DNA from: Ligilactobacillus ubinensis
GTDB taxonomy: Bacteria > Bacillota > Bacilli > Lactobacillales > Lactobacillaceae
DNA: 64,000 bases
Direction of reading: 5' to 3'
Assembly (NCBI RefSeq): GCF_024160875.1
Contig: NZ_JAIULA010000003.1
Location: 62,001-126,000, forward strand
A program made the translations under genes and the position numbers. A model generated the notes under the pieces. It saw only the letters and a list, made by a program, of their open reading frames with translations. It did no database searches and had not been told where the DNA came from. Numbering within the stretch: the stretch's first letter is position 1; each line of letters begins with the position of its first letter. Below, in pieces: positions 30,436 to 41,345 of the stretch.

Positions 30436-31407
30436 TTAACTTTGACTCTCACTTTCGTAAGCCTTAATAATTGAAGATACCACTGGATGACGCACAACAT
30501 CACCTGCATCAAAATGTACAAACCCAATATGTGCAATGTTTTGTAATATACGTTCGGCATCAACTAAACCAGATTGGCTATGTCCCTTTGGTAAATCAAT
30601 TTGTGTTTTATCACCATTAACCACCATCTTCGAGCCAAAACCTAAACGAGTCAAAAACATTTTCATTTGTGAGCGTGTCGTATTCTGTGCTTCATCTAAA
30701 ATAACAAATGCTTTATCCAAAGTTCTGCCCCGCATATAGGCTAATGGTGCAATTTCAATTACTCTACGTTCAATTAAACGCTCGGTATGTTCAGCACCCA
30801 AAATTGAGTTTAATGCATCATAAATCGGGCGTAAATACGGATCTACTTTTTCCTTTAAATCGCCTGGTAAAAAACCTAACGACTCACCAGCTTCAACCGC
30901 TGGTCGAGTTAAAATCAAGCGTTCAACTTCATGTCGTTTTAAAGCAGCCACAGCCATTACCACAGCTAAGTATGTTTTTCCCGTACCCGCTGGACCAATA
31001 CCGAATGTCAAATCGTTATTTTTGATTAATTGAACATACTGCCGCTGTCCATAATTTTTCACACTAATCGCGTGCCCATGATTATCTTTCAATAAGACAT
31101 CTGTATATAAATCTTGAAAATACTCCAATGTACCGCGTTCGGCCATTTTCATTGCTGATACAATATCGGCAGCATTTAGATGCACACCATTTTTCAATAG
31201 CTTAATTAATTCTTGCATTATTGCTATCGTATCAGTAACATCTGTTGTATTTCCTTCTATTTTTATAATATCACCAAAAGGTTTGATACTAACATTTTTG
31301 CCTTCTTCAAGCAACTTTAAATTACTATCATTAATGCCAAATAATGCAACTTGCAGATTAGGATTAGCAAGCTGAAAGTTTTTCTCAATTAACTTTTCTT
31401 CTGACAA
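30436..31407 (-). CDS. phoH: PhoH-like ATPase
   Basis: A PhoH/YbeZ-family P-loop ATPase that works beside YbeY in rRNA metabolism. Walker A reads GPAGTGKTYLAVV and Walker B FVILDEAQNTT; RPAVEAGESLGFLPGDLKEKVDPYLRPIYDAL is typical of the family. The N-terminus carries a KH-like segment. I choose TTG 31407, 7 bases after AGAGGAG (about 323 residues), over an in-frame ATG at 31425 that overlaps the Shine-Dalgarno. It is the first gene of the phoH-ybeY-dgkA-era-recO operon. Confidence 0.93.
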   Translation of the reverse strand: MSEEKLIEKNFQLANPNLQVALFGINDSNLKLLEEGKNVSIKPFGDIIKIEGNTTDVTDTIAIMQELIKLLKNGVHLNAADIVSAMKMAERGTLEYFQDLYTDVLLKDNHGHAISVKNYGQRQYVQLIKNNDLTFGIGPAGTGKTYLAVVMAVAALKRHEVERLILTRPAVEAGESLGFLPGDLKEKVDPYLRPIYDALNSILGAEHTERLIERRVIEIAPLAYMRGRTLDKAFVILDEAQNTTRSQMKMFLTRLGFGSKMVVNGDKTQIDLPKGHSQSGLVDAERILQNIAHIGFVHFDAGDVVRHPVVSSIIKAYESESQS

Positions 31408-31514
31408 ACATATTCTCCTCTTCATAATGACATAGTTTCACGCTAATTTTAACACAATCCAACTCACTTGAAAACTTAGAGATAATATCTGCTAATAAAA
31501 AACCATACCTATAA

Positions 31515-31560
31515 TATAAAAAAAGTCGAGAAAATTCTTACATTTCCCGACTTTTTTAGC
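31515..31560 (-). terminator. Terminator of rpsU-yqeY
   Basis: The minus strand has AAAAAAGTCG and CGACTTTTTT arms extended by GAAA/TTTC, with a loop of about 9 bases and T runs on both sides. Confidence 0.8.
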
Positions 31561-31566
31561 CACAGA

Positions 31567-32013
31567 TTAATTCAATAATTCCTTAACAGTGGTATTAACT
31601 ATTTTCCCGTCAGCTTTACCTTTAAGTTTAGGCATAACCGCACCCATTACTTTACCAAAGTCAGCTTTAGATGTCGCTCCAACCGCCTTTATCGTTTCTT
31701 GAACCACGGCCTTCACTTCATCAACGCTTAACTGCTCTGGCATATAGCTTTCTACGACACTAATCTCTTTTTCAAGGTCAGCAACCGTTTCAGCACGTCC
31801 AGCAGCTTTGAATTCTTCTAAGGAATCCTTGCGTTGCTTCAACTCACGAGACAACACGCTAACTTCCTCATCAGAAGTTAAATCGTGTCCAACGTTTATT
31901 TGTTCATTAGTTATAGCAGCTTTAAGCATCCGGACAGTACTTAATTTAGCCTTATCCTTAGCTTTCATTGCAGCCACCATATCTTTTTGTAATGACTCTA
32001 ACAGACTCATCAC
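31567..32013 (-). CDS. yqeY: GatB/YqeY domain protein
   Basis: A 148-residue helical protein of the YqeY family, related to the tRNA-binding tail domain of GatB; its exact role is unknown. Conserved features are VRMLKAAITNEQI near the N-terminus and FGKVMGAVMPKLKGKADGKIV at the C-terminus. The start is GTG 32013 or ATG 32010 behind GAGGAGG. It lies 19 bases downstream of rpsU, the common rpsU-yqeY pair, and ends in a terminator. Confidence 0.93.
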   Translation of the reverse strand: MMSLLESLQKDMVAAMKAKDKAKLSTVRMLKAAITNEQINVGHDLTSDEEVSVLSRELKQRKDSLEEFKAAGRAETVADLEKEISVVESYMPEQLSVDEVKAVVQETIKAVGATSKADFGKVMGAVMPKLKGKADGKIVNTTVKELLN

Positions 32014-32032
32014 TTCATGCCTCCTCTAGAAA

Positions 32033-32218
32033 CTAGAAACGCTTTTTATTTTTGCGTTTCCGAGCTGCTTCGGACTTTTTCTTGCGTTTTACACTTGGCT
32101 TCTCGTAGAATTCACGTTTCCGATATTCTTGCAAAGTACCTGTTTTTGAAACGGAACGTTTGAAGCGACGAAGAGCGTCATCAAGAGATTCGTTTTTACG
32201 AACGACTGTTTTTGACAT
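32033..32218 (-). CDS. rpsU: 30S ribosomal protein S21
   Basis: The 61-residue basic protein [18 protein letters not shown] ends in a cluster of Lys/Arg ([18 protein letters not shown]) and binds near the anti-Shine-Dalgarno end of 16S rRNA. I use ATG 32218 behind GGAGGGAGGG rather than the longer open frame to 32311, because the extra residues do not match any S21. A near-perfect promoter lies at 32297-32325. Confidence 0.97.
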   Translation of the reverse strand: MSKTVVRKNESLDDALRRFKRSVSKTGTLQEYRKREFYEKPSVKRKKKSEAARKRKNKKRF

Positions 32219-32296
32219 GGTTGTTTCCCTCCCTCCGAGCTTAAAATGTAACCGTCTTAAATTGCATAAGTACACAAACTTCAACAGTTCTTTTCC

Positions 32297-32325
32297 ATTA
32301 TATCCAAACATGAATGTATCGTCAA
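32297..32325 (-). promoter_or_regulatory. Promoter of rpsU-yqeY
   Basis: On the minus strand TTGACG (32320-32325) and TATAAT (32297-32302) are 17 bases apart, giving a leader of about 70 bases before rpsU. This supports the shorter S21 start. Confidence 0.85.
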
Positions 32326-32471
32326 CAAAAGATTACAAAAGTTTCAATTTTTTCTTAATATTTAGCCTTAATATATTCATCGAAAAACCTTTTTTTCTAT
32401 ATTTCTATGCTTAAATATAGTATACTTTATATATAAAAGCGTTTTATTTATAGGAAAGTGAGCATTCTAAC

Positions 32472-33314
32472 ATGACTAAACCTCAAATTAATATTTTTAT
32501 TATTTCAGATTCATTAGGCGAAACTGCTTTTAACCTTGCTCAAGCAGCAAGCGTTCAATTTCCAAATACTGACTTTAATTTTTCAAAATTCCCCTTAATT
32601 AGAACTCAATCAATTTTACAAGGAATTTTAAATAAGGCTCAACGCGAACATGCCTTTGTAGTTCATACTTTTGTCGAAAGCGGATTATCAGACTTTGCAA
32701 ACTCTTTTTGTGCTAAAAATAATCTAAACTGTATTGATGCTATTTCAGATGTTATCCAGCAAATTAGCAAGCTAACAAACTCCGAACCCCTGCATAAAGC
32801 AGGTATTAATCACAATACTGACACTGAGTATTTTAATCGAATTGAAGCAATTGAATTTGCGGTTAACTTTGATGATGGTAAAGATCCTAGCGGCTTTTTA
32901 AAAGCTGATATTGTTTTATTAGGAATTTCGCGAACTTCAAAAACACCACTTTCGTTATATCTAGCAAATCGAGGTTACAAGGTTGCTAACCTGCCTTTGG
33001 TTCCCAAAACAAAAATTCCAGATGAAATTTATCAAGTTACTCCAAGCAGAGTATTTGGTTTAACTAATAATGTTTCAATTTTGAATGATATTCGGAAAGC
33101 TCGTATGATTTCATATGGACTAAATCCAGATACTGCGTATTCAAATGTTGACAACATTAAAGCTGAATTGAAATTTGCTACAGATTTATATCAAAAATTA
33201 GGTTGTCTCCAAATTAATGTGGCCAACAAGTCGATTGAGGAAACAGCTACTTTAATTATTGAAAGTTTAGCACAAAATCATGTCGATTCAATTCGTAAAA
33301 ACGAGCAGGTTTAA
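32472..33314 (+). CDS. Pyruvate,phosphate dikinase regulatory protein (PpsR/DUF299 family)
   Basis: A 280-residue bifunctional kinase/pyrophosphorylase family protein that, where studied, uses ADP to inactivate PPDK (or PEP synthase) and reverses this with phosphate. The N-terminus has ISDSLGETAFNLAQAA and the kinase P-loop reads LGISRTSKTPLSLYLANRG near residue 153. No PPDK or PEP synthase gene is in the window, so the target is unknown here. It lies alone on the plus strand. A TATACT box at 32421-32426 suggests a promoter, but the -35 is poor. Confidence 0.88.
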   Translation: MTKPQINIFIISDSLGETAFNLAQAASVQFPNTDFNFSKFPLIRTQSILQGILNKAQREHAFVVHTFVESGLSDFANSFCAKNNLNCIDAISDVIQQISKLTNSEPLHKAGINHNTDTEYFNRIEAIEFAVNFDDGKDPSGFLKADIVLLGISRTSKTPLSLYLANRGYKVANLPLVPKTKIPDEIYQVTPSRVFGLTNNVSILNDIRKARMISYGLNPDTAYSNVDNIKAELKFATDLYQKLGCLQINVANKSIEETATLIIESLAQNHVDSIRKNEQV

Positions 33315-33424
33315 TTATACAAAATCCACAATGTTACACTAAAGAGAATTAACAGTTTAGTTTGTTGGCTTACAGATTACGGGATTAAGCGTAACTAACC
33401 GTCCTTAGACCGATAAATATTCAA

Positions 33425-33500
33425 ATATAAAGAGTCCAAGGCTTTGAGGATTGAAGTGTTTCACTTCAAATACATCATTTTGTCTTGAACTCTTTACTTA
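33425..33500 (-). terminator. Composite hairpin, probable terminator of the pyr operon
   Basis: Outer arms AAAGAGTCCAAG (33429-33440) and CTTGAACTCTTT (33484-33495) enclose a perfect inner stem TTGAAGTG-TTT-CACTTCAA (33451-33469). It lies directly downstream of pyrE on the minus strand, and also after the PpsR gene on the plus strand. Its two-level layout resembles the element after fhs at 3325-3417. Confidence 0.6.
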
Positions 33501-33510
33501 TTTTGAAAAA

Positions 33511-34131
33511 TTAAATCAGCCAATTAGCTGGATCTTCACGCCATTTTTCTAATAATTTACGCTCATCGGCAGTTATATATGCTTCTTTATTAGCAACATC
33601 CAATAATTCAGTATAATTTGTTAAAGTTGTAAATTCCATATTTGCAGCAGCAAAATTTGTTTTGGCAGCTGCTAATTGATAACTAAAAATCCCGGCAACA
33701 CCTATTACATTAGCACCTTCATTTTTGGCTGCAGTTACTGCCTGTAAAACACTACCACCAGTTGAAATTAAATCATCAATCAAAACCGTCTTAGCTCCTG
33801 CTTGTAAAACACCTTCAATTTGTTTACCACGACCATGGTCTTTAGGCTTAGAACGTACATATACCATTGGTAGATTTAACTTTTCAGCAATCCAAGCTGC
33901 ATGCGGAATACCTGCAGTTGCTGTACCTGCAATCACTTCTGTATCAGGCCATTTATCTTTAATTATTTGGGCAAGACCACTTGCTATTTGAGTTCGAATT
34001 TTAGGATAGCTGATTGTCAGACGATTATCACAATAAATTGGACTTTTTAAACCACTTGCCCAAATAAAAGGTTTTGCTGGCGCTAATTTGACCGCATTAA
34101 TTTCCAATAAATCCTTAGCAATTTCTTTCAT
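33511..34131 (-). CDS. pyrE: Orotate phosphoribosyltransferase
   Basis: PyrE joins orotate to PRPP to form OMP. The 206-residue protein has the PRPP loop TVLIDDLISTGGSVLQAV and the flexible loop RSKPKDHGRGKQIEG; FIWASGLKSPIYCDNR is the N-terminal substrate region. I use ATG 34131 behind GGAGG; its A overlaps the last base of the pyrF stop (TAATG), a coupled start. It is the last gene of the pyr operon. Confidence 0.97.
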   Translation of the reverse strand: MKEIAKDLLEINAVKLAPAKPFIWASGLKSPIYCDNRLTISYPKIRTQIASGLAQIIKDKWPDTEVIAGTATAGIPHAAWIAEKLNLPMVYVRSKPKDHGRGKQIEGVLQAGAKTVLIDDLISTGGSVLQAVTAAKNEGANVIGVAGIFSYQLAAAKTNFAAANMEFTTLTNYTELLDVANKEAYITADERKLLEKWREDPANWLI

Positions 34132-34844
34132 TAGTTTTCCCTCCAAAGTTTTTCAACTAATCGATATGCACTAATTGGTTCAGTTGCTTGCGTAATAGCA
34201 CGGCCGACAACAATTGCTGATGCTGCATTTTGCGCCGCTTTATCTGGTGTCATGACACGCTTTTGGTCACCATTATCGTTTCCTGCTAATCTAATACCTG
34301 GAGTTACCCGTAAAAAATTAGTATCTGTTATTGCTAAAATTTGCTTTGCTTCTTGTGCAGAACAAACAACCCCATCTAAACCCGCTTTTTGCGTAAGGTG
34401 CGCATAATTTAAGACACTTTTATTTAAAGAAACTGAACTAAGCTGTTCATTTTTAACTAAATCTTCATTACTTGATGTAAGTTGAGTAACTGCTATCAGT
34501 TTTGGTACTTTTTTACCAGCAGCACCGTCTAATAGTCCCTCTTTAGCCGCTTGCATCATTTCAACACCACCGCTTGCATGCACATTAGTTAATGTCACGC
34601 CTAGCTTTCCTAACACACGCATTGCTCTTTCAACCGTATGTGGAATATCATGACATTTTAAGTCTAAAAAAATGTCATGTCCCATACTTTGAACTTCTTT
34701 AACTAAATCAGCACCCTCGCTATAGAATAGTTCCATTCCAATTTTAACGAAGAGTTGCTCTTCTTTTGGAAAAAGTTTCAAAAAACGAACTGCTTGCAAT
34801 CTATCAGCAAAATCAAGTGCAATTATTGGACGACTAATCTGCAT
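34131..34844 (-). CDS. pyrF: Orotidine 5'-phosphate decarboxylase
   Basis: This 237-residue TIM-barrel enzyme converts OMP to UMP. The active site DxKxxD is seen in [16 protein letters not shown], and PIIALDF and [25 protein letters not shown] (phosphate loop) are conserved. It starts at ATG 34844, overlapping pyrD by 11 bases, behind GGGGGAA. Confidence 0.97.
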   Translation of the reverse strand: MQISRPIIALDFADRLQAVRFLKLFPKEEQLFVKIGMELFYSEGADLVKEVQSMGHDIFLDLKCHDIPHTVERAMRVLGKLGVTLTNVHASGGVEMMQAAKEGLLDGAAGKKVPKLIAVTQLTSSNEDLVKNEQLSSVSLNKSVLNYAHLTQKAGLDGVVCSAQEAKQILAITDTNFLRVTPGIRLAGNDNGDQKRVMTPDKAAQNAASAIVVGRAITQATEPISAYRLVEKLWREN

Positions 34845-35775
34845 GACGATTCCCCCTTACTTGCTCTCTCAAATTTTCAAAATTAGTAATCCCTAATTCA
34901 TCTAATTTAGCTGGAAGTTTATCAATTATGTGTGGACATGCTAATGGATCTTTAAAATGCGCAGTCCCTATAGCCACAGCAGATGCTCCCGCTAAAAACA
35001 TCTCAATAACATCGTCTGCTGACTCAACGCCACCCATCCCTATAATTGGTAAATCAACTACCTGAGATACTTGGTAAATCATCCGAATCGCTATTGGTTT
35101 AATTGAATGACCAGAAAAGCCACCCATTACATTACCTAGTACTGGTTTTCGCGTTTTAACGTCAATATGCATCCCTAGGACTGTATTAATCATACTCAGA
35201 CCGTCGGCACCACCAGTTGCTACTGCTTGTGCAATCTCGACAACATCTGTCACATTTGGTGTTAATTTAACATAAACTGGAACATCAACGACATCTTTTA
35301 CCCTTTTAGTTAAATCTTCAGCAACACTAGCCTTAGTTCCAAATGCCATCCCACCTTCATGTACATTGGGACAAGAAATATTAAGTTCAAGTGCTGCTAC
35401 TTTTTTCGATGCTGACAGTTTTTTTGCAACTTGGATGTAATCATCAACAGTTGACCCGCCAATACTTCCAATAATTGGAAGATCTGGGTATTTTTCTTTT
35501 AAAGTAGCCAATTTTTCATTAACAACTGCTTCAATTCCTGGATTTTGCAGCCCCACAGCATTTAAGACACCATTATCTATAACCGCAATTTTAGGATCTG
35601 GATTCCCTGTTCGTGGTTCAACTGTTGCTGTTTTAATAACTAAAGCACCTAATTGATTCAAATCAAATTTTTTTGCACTACCAACATCCCCAAAACCAAA
35701 AGTACCACTAGCTGGCATGATTGGATTTTTCAAAGTTAATCCGGGTAATTCAACTGCTAAGCGACTATCTGACAT
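34834..35775 (-). CDS. pyrD: Dihydroorotate dehydrogenase, class 1B catalytic subunit type
   Basis: This FMN flavoenzyme oxidises dihydroorotate to orotate. The 313-residue protein has the catalytic Cys in [16 protein letters not shown], the FMN-binding [25 protein letters not shown], and PASGTFGFG near the start, all as in class 1B (NAD-linked) enzymes. Class 1B normally pairs with the iron-sulfur subunit PyrK, but no pyrK lies between carB and pyrD here (only about 17 bases separate them), so its electron route is unclear. Confidence 0.93.
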   Translation of the reverse strand: MSDSRLAVELPGLTLKNPIMPASGTFGFGDVGSAKKFDLNQLGALVIKTATVEPRTGNPDPKIAVIDNGVLNAVGLQNPGIEAVVNEKLATLKEKYPDLPIIGSIGGSTVDDYIQVAKKLSASKKVAALELNISCPNVHEGGMAFGTKASVAEDLTKRVKDVVDVPVYVKLTPNVTDVVEIAQAVATGGADGLSMINTVLGMHIDVKTRKPVLGNVMGGFSGHSIKPIAIRMIYQVSQVVDLPIIGMGGVESADDVIEMFLAGASAVAIGTAHFKDPLACPHIIDKLPAKLDELGITNFENLREQVRGNRHAD

Positions 35776-35792
35776 TTGACGCCCTCCTAATT

Positions 35793-38700
35793 TTAAAGTA
35801 CATCTGTGGCAAACGAACGATTCTCTAAAGCTTTAAGTAGCGCATCCGCTGTATTAAGTGATGTCAACAAAGCAATATTATGTTCAATTGCTGTTTGACG
35901 AATTACAAAACCATCTGAAGCTACTTCTTGATCATGCCCCATTGTATTAATTACCATATCTACTGTTCCATCCATCAAAACTTTTAGGATATCACGATTT
36001 TTAGCATTGTCTTCGCCTATTTTGTTAACAGTTACCGCATGTAACTTGTTTTCTTGCAAGAACTTGGCTGTTCCGTTAGTTGCCATAATGCGATAACCAA
36101 CTTTACTAAACCTTTTGGCTAACGGTAAAACCGCATCCTTATCCTGATCTTCGATTGTCAATAAAATAGTTCCATCATCTGGCAACTTTATGTTTGCTCC
36201 TCTAAAAGCTTTATAGAGTGCTTTTTCAAACGTACGGTCACTTCCCATAACTTCGCCAGTTGATTTCATCTCAGGACCTAAAAAGCTATCTACATCGGCT
36301 AATTTACTGAATGAGAAAACGGGTGCTTTTACATGAATTGATTTACTTTCAGGATACAAGCCCGCTTTAAAGCCCTGCTCTTTTAAAGATTGACCTAAAA
36401 TTACACGCGTTGCAACTTGTGCCATTTCAACACCTGTAATTTTGCTCAAGAAAGGAACAGTCCGACTAGCCCGAGGATTTACTTCAAGAACATATGCCTC
36501 ATTTTTATGAATAATAAATTGAATGTTCATAATTCCAATACACTTTAGAGCAACCGCTAATTTTTGTGTTGCATCAACAATTTGATTTTTTACTTTTTCA
36601 CTAAAACTTTGTGGTGGATAAACTGCCATTGAATCTCCTGAATGAACCCCAGCATGTTCGATGTGTTCCATAATTCCTGGCAATAAAACTTCTTTACCAT
36701 CACAAATCGCATCTACTTCACCTTCCAGTCCTTCAAGATAAGCATCAACTAGAATTGGATGATCTATCTCAGCTGGCGCATTGTGTGAGAGATATTCGCG
36801 TAATTCTGCTTCATTATAGACAATCTCCATTGCACGTCCCCCTAATACATAACTAGGACGAACTAAAACAGGATAACCAATTTCAGTAGCACACTGCAAA
36901 ACCTCCTCCTGGGTTGTAGCAGTTTTTCCAACAGGTTGTTTTAAGCCTAACTGATTTATTACTTGATCAAACAACTCGCGATCTTCTGCTCGATCCAAAT
37001 CTTCCACAGTTGTTCCTAGAACTTTTACTCCATTTTTCTCTAAATCCGCAGCTAAATTAATCGCCGTTTGACCACCAAATTGTACAATAACACCTACTGG
37101 ATGCTCTAATTCAATTACGTTTAACACATCTTCTAGCGTTAGAGGCTCAAAATATAGTTTATCAGAAACAGAAAAATCTGTTGAAACCGTCTCAGGATTT
37201 GAATTAATCACAATTGCATCATAGCCCATTTTTTGTAATGCTTTTACACTATGAACTGTCGCATAGTCAAATTCTACACCTTGGCCTATTCTGATTGGTC
37301 CTGAGCCAATAACTATAACTGATTGTTTAGCAGTTGGTAAACTTTCATTTTGCTCATCATATGAACTATAAAAATATGGTGTATTTGATTCAAATTCTGC
37401 AGCACACGTATCTACCATCTTATAGACAGGTACAATTTGATTATTTTTACGCAAAGAACGTACTTTGCTTTGTTCACTGTTCCAAAGTTTAGCAATGGTA
37501 TAATCACTAAAACCATACCGTTTAGCCTTTTTTAAAACAGCGATATTTTCTGGATTCTTACATATTTCAACTTCTAGTTCCACAATATGCTTGATTATAT
37601 CTAGAAAATATACATTTATTTTCGTCAATTCATGAATTTCTTGTAATGAATACCCTCTTCTAAATGCTTCAGCTAGATAAAATAAACGGTCATCTTGTGC
37701 ATTTACAATCTTTTCTTCTAATATATCATCACTAACTTCACGAACATAATCAGCTAACAAGTCTTTTTCATCTATTTCAAGTGAACGTACTGCTTTTTGA
37801 ATGGCTTCTTCTGCGTTACGACCAATTGCCATAACTTCTCCAGTCGCTTTCATTTGTGTACCTAATCGTCTATTAGCACGTGCAAATTTGTCAAATGGCC
37901 ACCGTGGAATCTTAGCTACAACATAATCTAAAGCCGGTTCAAATTCAGCATACGTTGTTTTAGTAACCGGATTTATAATTTCATCTAGGTTCAAGCCCAC
38001 AGCAATTTTAGCCGCCATTTTTGCAATTGGATAGCCAGTAGCTTTAGAAGCTAGCGCTGAGGAACGTGATACACGTGGATTAACTTCGATAACATAGTAA
38101 TTAAAACTATTGGGATCTAGTGCTAATTGAACGTTACAACCACCTTCTATTTTTAAAGCTCGAATAAGTTTTAATGAGCAGTCGCGCAACATTTGATATT
38201 CACGATCAGATAATGTCTGGGTTGGTGCAAGAACAATCGAATCGCCAGTATGAATACCAACTGGATCAAAGTTTTCCATTGAACAAACTACCATTGCATT
38301 ATTAGCTGAATCACGCATAACTTCATATTCTATTTCTTTAAATCCAGCAATTGATTTTTCTATTAAACATTGAGTTGCAGGTGACAAGTCTAACCCATTT
38401 GCAACTATTTCTTCTAATTGCTTTTGGTTATAACATAACCCGCCTCCGGTTCCTCCCATTGTAAAAGCAGGCCGAACGATAACCGGATATCCGCATACTT
38501 CAGCAAAATCAAGTGCTTCATTTACCGTATTAACAGTTTGTGAAGGTGGAATAGGTTCGTTTAAGTCTTGCATCAATTCTTTAAACTTTTCACGATCCTC
38601 TGCTTGGTCTATCGCTGTAAGTTTTGTTCCTAATAGTTCTATCTCTAGTTCATCTAAAATTCCAGTTTGAGCTAATGAAATAGCTAAGTTTAATCCAATT

Positions 38701-38978
38701 TGCCCTCCCAAAGTTGGCAACAAAGCATCTGGAAATTCTTGGCGCATGATACGTGAAACTGATTCTACTGTTAATGGCTCAATGTAAACTCTATCTGCAA
38801 TTTCTGTATCTGTCATGATAGTAGCTGGATTTGAATTAACTAACACAACTTCATATCCTTCTTCACGTAGTGCCATGCAAGCTTGTGTTCCAGAATAGTC
38901 AAATTCTGCAGCTTGACCGATAATAATTGGTCCAGAACCAATAACCATAATTTTATGAATATCCTTACGTTTAGGCAT
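35793..38978 (-). CDS. carB: Carbamoyl-phosphate synthase large chain, pyrimidine operon
   Basis: The 1061-residue large subunit makes carbamoyl phosphate from bicarbonate, two ATP and ammonia channelled from CarA. The two homologous ATP-grasp halves are each marked by IVIGSGPI ([25 protein letters not shown] and [23 protein letters not shown]), and a C-terminal MGS-like allosteric domain is present. I start at ATG 38978 behind AAGGAGG ([11 protein letters not shown]); the upstream in-frame start at 39005 is inside carA. It overlaps the carA end by 8 bases. Confidence 0.97.
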   Translation of the reverse strand: MPKRKDIHKIMVIGSGPIIIGQAAEFDYSGTQACMALREEGYEVVLVNSNPATIMTDTEIADRVYIEPLTVESVSRIMRQEFPDALLPTLGGQIGLNLAISLAQTGILDELEIELLGTKLTAIDQAEDREKFKELMQDLNEPIPPSQTVNTVNEALDFAEVCGYPVIVRPAFTMGGTGGGLCYNQKQLEEIVANGLDLSPATQCLIEKSIAGFKEIEYEVMRDSANNAMVVCSMENFDPVGIHTGDSIVLAPTQTLSDREYQMLRDCSLKLIRALKIEGGCNVQLALDPNSFNYYVIEVNPRVSRSSALASKATGYPIAKMAAKIAVGLNLDEIINPVTKTTYAEFEPALDYVVAKIPRWPFDKFARANRRLGTQMKATGEVMAIGRNAEEAIQKAVRSLEIDEKDLLADYVREVSDDILEEKIVNAQDDRLFYLAEAFRRGYSLQEIHELTKINVYFLDIIKHIVELEVEICKNPENIAVLKKAKRYGFSDYTIAKLWNSEQSKVRSLRKNNQIVPVYKMVDTCAAEFESNTPYFYSSYDEQNESLPTAKQSVIVIGSGPIRIGQGVEFDYATVHSVKALQKMGYDAIVINSNPETVSTDFSVSDKLYFEPLTLEDVLNVIELEHPVGVIVQFGGQTAINLAADLEKNGVKVLGTTVEDLDRAEDRELFDQVINQLGLKQPVGKTATTQEEVLQCATEIGYPVLVRPSYVLGGRAMEIVYNEAELREYLSHNAPAEIDHPILVDAYLEGLEGEVDAICDGKEVLLPGIMEHIEHAGVHSGDSMAVYPPQSFSEKVKNQIVDATQKLAVALKCIGIMNIQFIIHKNEAYVLEVNPRASRTVPFLSKITGVEMAQVATRVILGQSLKEQGFKAGLYPESKSIHVKAPVFSFSKLADVDSFLGPEMKSTGEVMGSDRTFEKALYKAFRGANIKLPDDGTILLTIEDQDKDAVLPLAKRFSKVGYRIMATNGTAKFLQENKLHAVTVNKIGEDNAKNRDILKVLMDGTVDMVINTMGHDQEVASDGFVIRQTAIEHNIALLTSLNTADALLKALENRSFATDVL

Positions 38979-40059
38979 TGTGTTCTTCCTCCTTTCGAAT
39001 ATCAATCATATGCATAAAATCATCAAACAAATCAACTGCATCTGATGGCCCAGGTGCAGCATCTGGATGAAATTGCACTGAAAACGCAGGATAATATCTA
39101 TGTCTAATTCCTTCTATTGTTCCATCATTAATCTCACGATGCGTTACTATCAGTTCATTTGGATCAATTGACTCAGGGTCCACCGCATACCCATGATTTT
39201 GCGACGTAAATGTAATTCGACCTGTAGCAATTTCGCGAACTGGATGATTAAATCCACGATGCCCAAATTTCATTTTGAAAGTTTTAGCACCATTTGCCTG
39301 TGCCAAAATCTGATGACCTAGACATATTCCAAAAACAGGAATCTTTTTCTCAACTTCACTAACCATATTGACAGCATCCTGCATTACTTCTGGATTTCCT
39401 GGTCCATTTGACAACAATACACCATCTGGTTTTAACTTAAAAATATCCTCAGCAGTTGCTGTATAAGGTAACACAATTGTATTGCAATCTCTAGCTGCTA
39501 GTTCACGTAAAATACTATGTTTTGCCCCATAATCAATTAGAACAATGTTACGTTTGTTACCTGGATTAGGATATGGCTTAGTTGTAGAAACTTGAGCTAC
39601 TAATTGATCTGACATCACAGTTGCATGTAGTTGATCAAAAGCATGTTCTAACTCATCTGTCGCATCAATAATACTGCCTTTCATAGTACCGTGGACACGT
39701 AACTTTTTAACCAGTGCTCGTGTGTCAATGCCACTAATACCAGGAATATCCATATGTTCCAAAAAAGCAGGAAAAGTTTCTTGTTGACGCCAACTAGTAG
39801 AAACACGGGCAACTTCGCGGCAGATAACACCTTTACAGTTCGGCTGCAAAGATTCATAATCATCTAACGTTACACCATAATTACCAATTAGTGGATTAGT
39901 AAAGACTAAAATCTGATTAGCATATGATTGATCTGTTACGGCTTCTTGATACCCCGTCATTCCTGTTGTAAAAACAACTTCACCGGTCGTACTATTTTTA
40001 GCTCCAAAACCAGTTCCCTTAAAAACGGAGCCATCATCTAAAATTAAGTAACGTTGCAC
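38971..40059 (-). CDS. carA: Carbamoyl-phosphate synthase small chain
   Basis: The 362-residue glutaminase subunit. The class I amidotransferase Cys is in [12 protein letters not shown], with His/Glu in [12 protein letters not shown]. The N-terminal half contains [27 protein letters not shown]. It starts at GTG 40059 behind AGGAGGG, 3 bases past the pyrC stop. Both car genes are embedded in the pyr operon, as usual in lactobacilli. Confidence 0.97.
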   Translation of the reverse strand: MQRYLILDDGSVFKGTGFGAKNSTTGEVVFTTGMTGYQEAVTDQSYANQILVFTNPLIGNYGVTLDDYESLQPNCKGVICREVARVSTSWRQQETFPAFLEHMDIPGISGIDTRALVKKLRVHGTMKGSIIDATDELEHAFDQLHATVMSDQLVAQVSTTKPYPNPGNKRNIVLIDYGAKHSILRELAARDCNTIVLPYTATAEDIFKLKPDGVLLSNGPGNPEVMQDAVNMVSEVEKKIPVFGICLGHQILAQANGAKTFKMKFGHRGFNHPVREIATGRITFTSQNHGYAVDPESIDPNELIVTHREINDGTIEGIRHRYYPAFSVQFHPDAAPGPSDAVDLFDDFMHMIDIRKEEEHNA

Positions 40060-40061
40060 TC

Positions 40062-41345
40062 TTAGCCCTCCTTTTGATATACTTTAACTCCTGAAACGAA
40101 CGTTAAAGTTGTCATACCAAAAACTTTTTCACCTATAAATGGTGTATTAGTTCCCTTTGATAGAAAATCTTCTTCCTTAATCTCGACCTGATTTTCCAAA
40201 TCAAAAACTGCAATATCAGCAAAATTCCCCGGTATTAACGTTCCTTTGCCTTTTATAGCAAATAATTTTGCAGGGGCAACACTCATCCATTTTAAAAGTT
40301 GTTCTAGTTTAAAAACACCACTTTTTACATATTTCGTATATAGTAATGCAAAGGCCGTCTCACTTCCAGTGATTCCAAATGCTGCCTTGAGCATATCGCC
40401 TGTTTTTTCATCAACACTATGTGGTGCATGATCCGTCGCAATCATATCAATTGTGCCATCAAGCAAGCCTTCTATTAAAGCTTTTTGATCTTGTTTAGAC
40501 CGTAATGGTGGATTCATCTTAAATTTACCATCATTTTCTGTAATATCGGCATCAGCAAGTAACAAATGATGCGGTGACACTTCGCATGTAACGTTTATCC
40601 CATGCTGCTTAGCCAAACGAACTAATTCAACACTTTCTTTAGTCGAAACATGACAGATATGGTAGTGAACACCTGTTTTTTGTGCTAGTAGTAAATCACG
40701 TGCAATTTGAGATGATTCACTAACTCCTAAAATACCTGGCAAACCAAACTCGTCGGCCTTTTTCCCTGCATTCATTACGCCTCCAAATAGAAGTGAATTA
40801 TCTTCGACATGGGCGACAATTGCCATCTTCAACTTTGCTGCTTGCTGCATAGCTAAATACATTGTTCCAGCCGTTTGAACGCCGCAACCATCATTACTAA
40901 ATGCAAACGCCCCAGCTTTTTTCATAGCGACAAAGTCCACTAACTCTTCACTTTTTAATTCTTTGGTTATTGAACTATATTGTTCAATATTTACTCGCCC
41001 TTCTTTTTTATTGCGCAACACCATATTACTTAATTTATCAGGCGTATCAGGAACAGGTTTTACATTAGGCATCGCACATACAGTTGTATAGCCGCCTCGT
41101 GCTGCTGCAGCTGAGCCAGTTGTAATTGTCTCTTTATATGTAAGACCTGGATCACGATAATGAACATGAACATCAACTAATCCTGCGGTTACTAGTTTGC
41201 CAGATACATCAATAACATCCGCAGATGGCACCAATGCTGCTAGATTCTTACCAATTGCCTTTATCTTTCCAGCCTCAATTAGTATGTCTTCTTTAGTCAA
41301 TTCATCTGCTTGATATACAAGCCCATTTTTTAGTAATGTTTGCAT
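40062..41345 (-). CDS. pyrC: Dihydroorotase
   Basis: This 427-residue zinc amidohydrolase cyclises carbamoyl aspartate. Zinc-site motifs are [18 protein letters not shown] near residue 57, [12 protein letters not shown], and [14 protein letters not shown] with the catalytic Asp. It is the long type I form common in Gram-positives. Its ATG shares one base with the pyrB stop (TAATG). Confidence 0.97.
   Translation of the reverse strand: MQTLLKNGLVYQADELTKEDILIEAGKIKAIGKNLAALVPSADVIDVSGKLVTAGLVDVHVHYRDPGLTYKETITTGSAAAARGGYTTVCAMPNVKPVPDTPDKLSNMVLRNKKEGRVNIEQYSSITKELKSEELVDFVAMKKAGAFAFSNDGCGVQTAGTMYLAMQQAAKLKMAIVAHVEDNSLLFGGVMNAGKKADEFGLPGILGVSESSQIARDLLLAQKTGVHYHICHVSTKESVELVRLAKQHGINVTCEVSPHHLLLADADITENDGKFKMNPPLRSKQDQKALIEGLLDGTIDMIATDHAPHSVDEKTGDMLKAAFGITGSETAFALLYTKYVKSGVFKLEQLLKWMSVAPAKLFAIKGKGTLIPGNFADIAVFDLENQVEIKEEDFLSKGTNTPFIGEKVFGMTTLTFVSGVKVYQKEG

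Noticed and set aside
32219-32311. S21 with a 31-residue N-terminal extension
   Set aside because: The promoter (32297-32325) and the GGAGGGAGGG before 32218 place the start at 32218.
33315-33425. Possible small RNA between the PpsR gene and the pyr terminator
   Set aside because: No promoter with two good boxes and no defined structure beyond the terminator could be supported.
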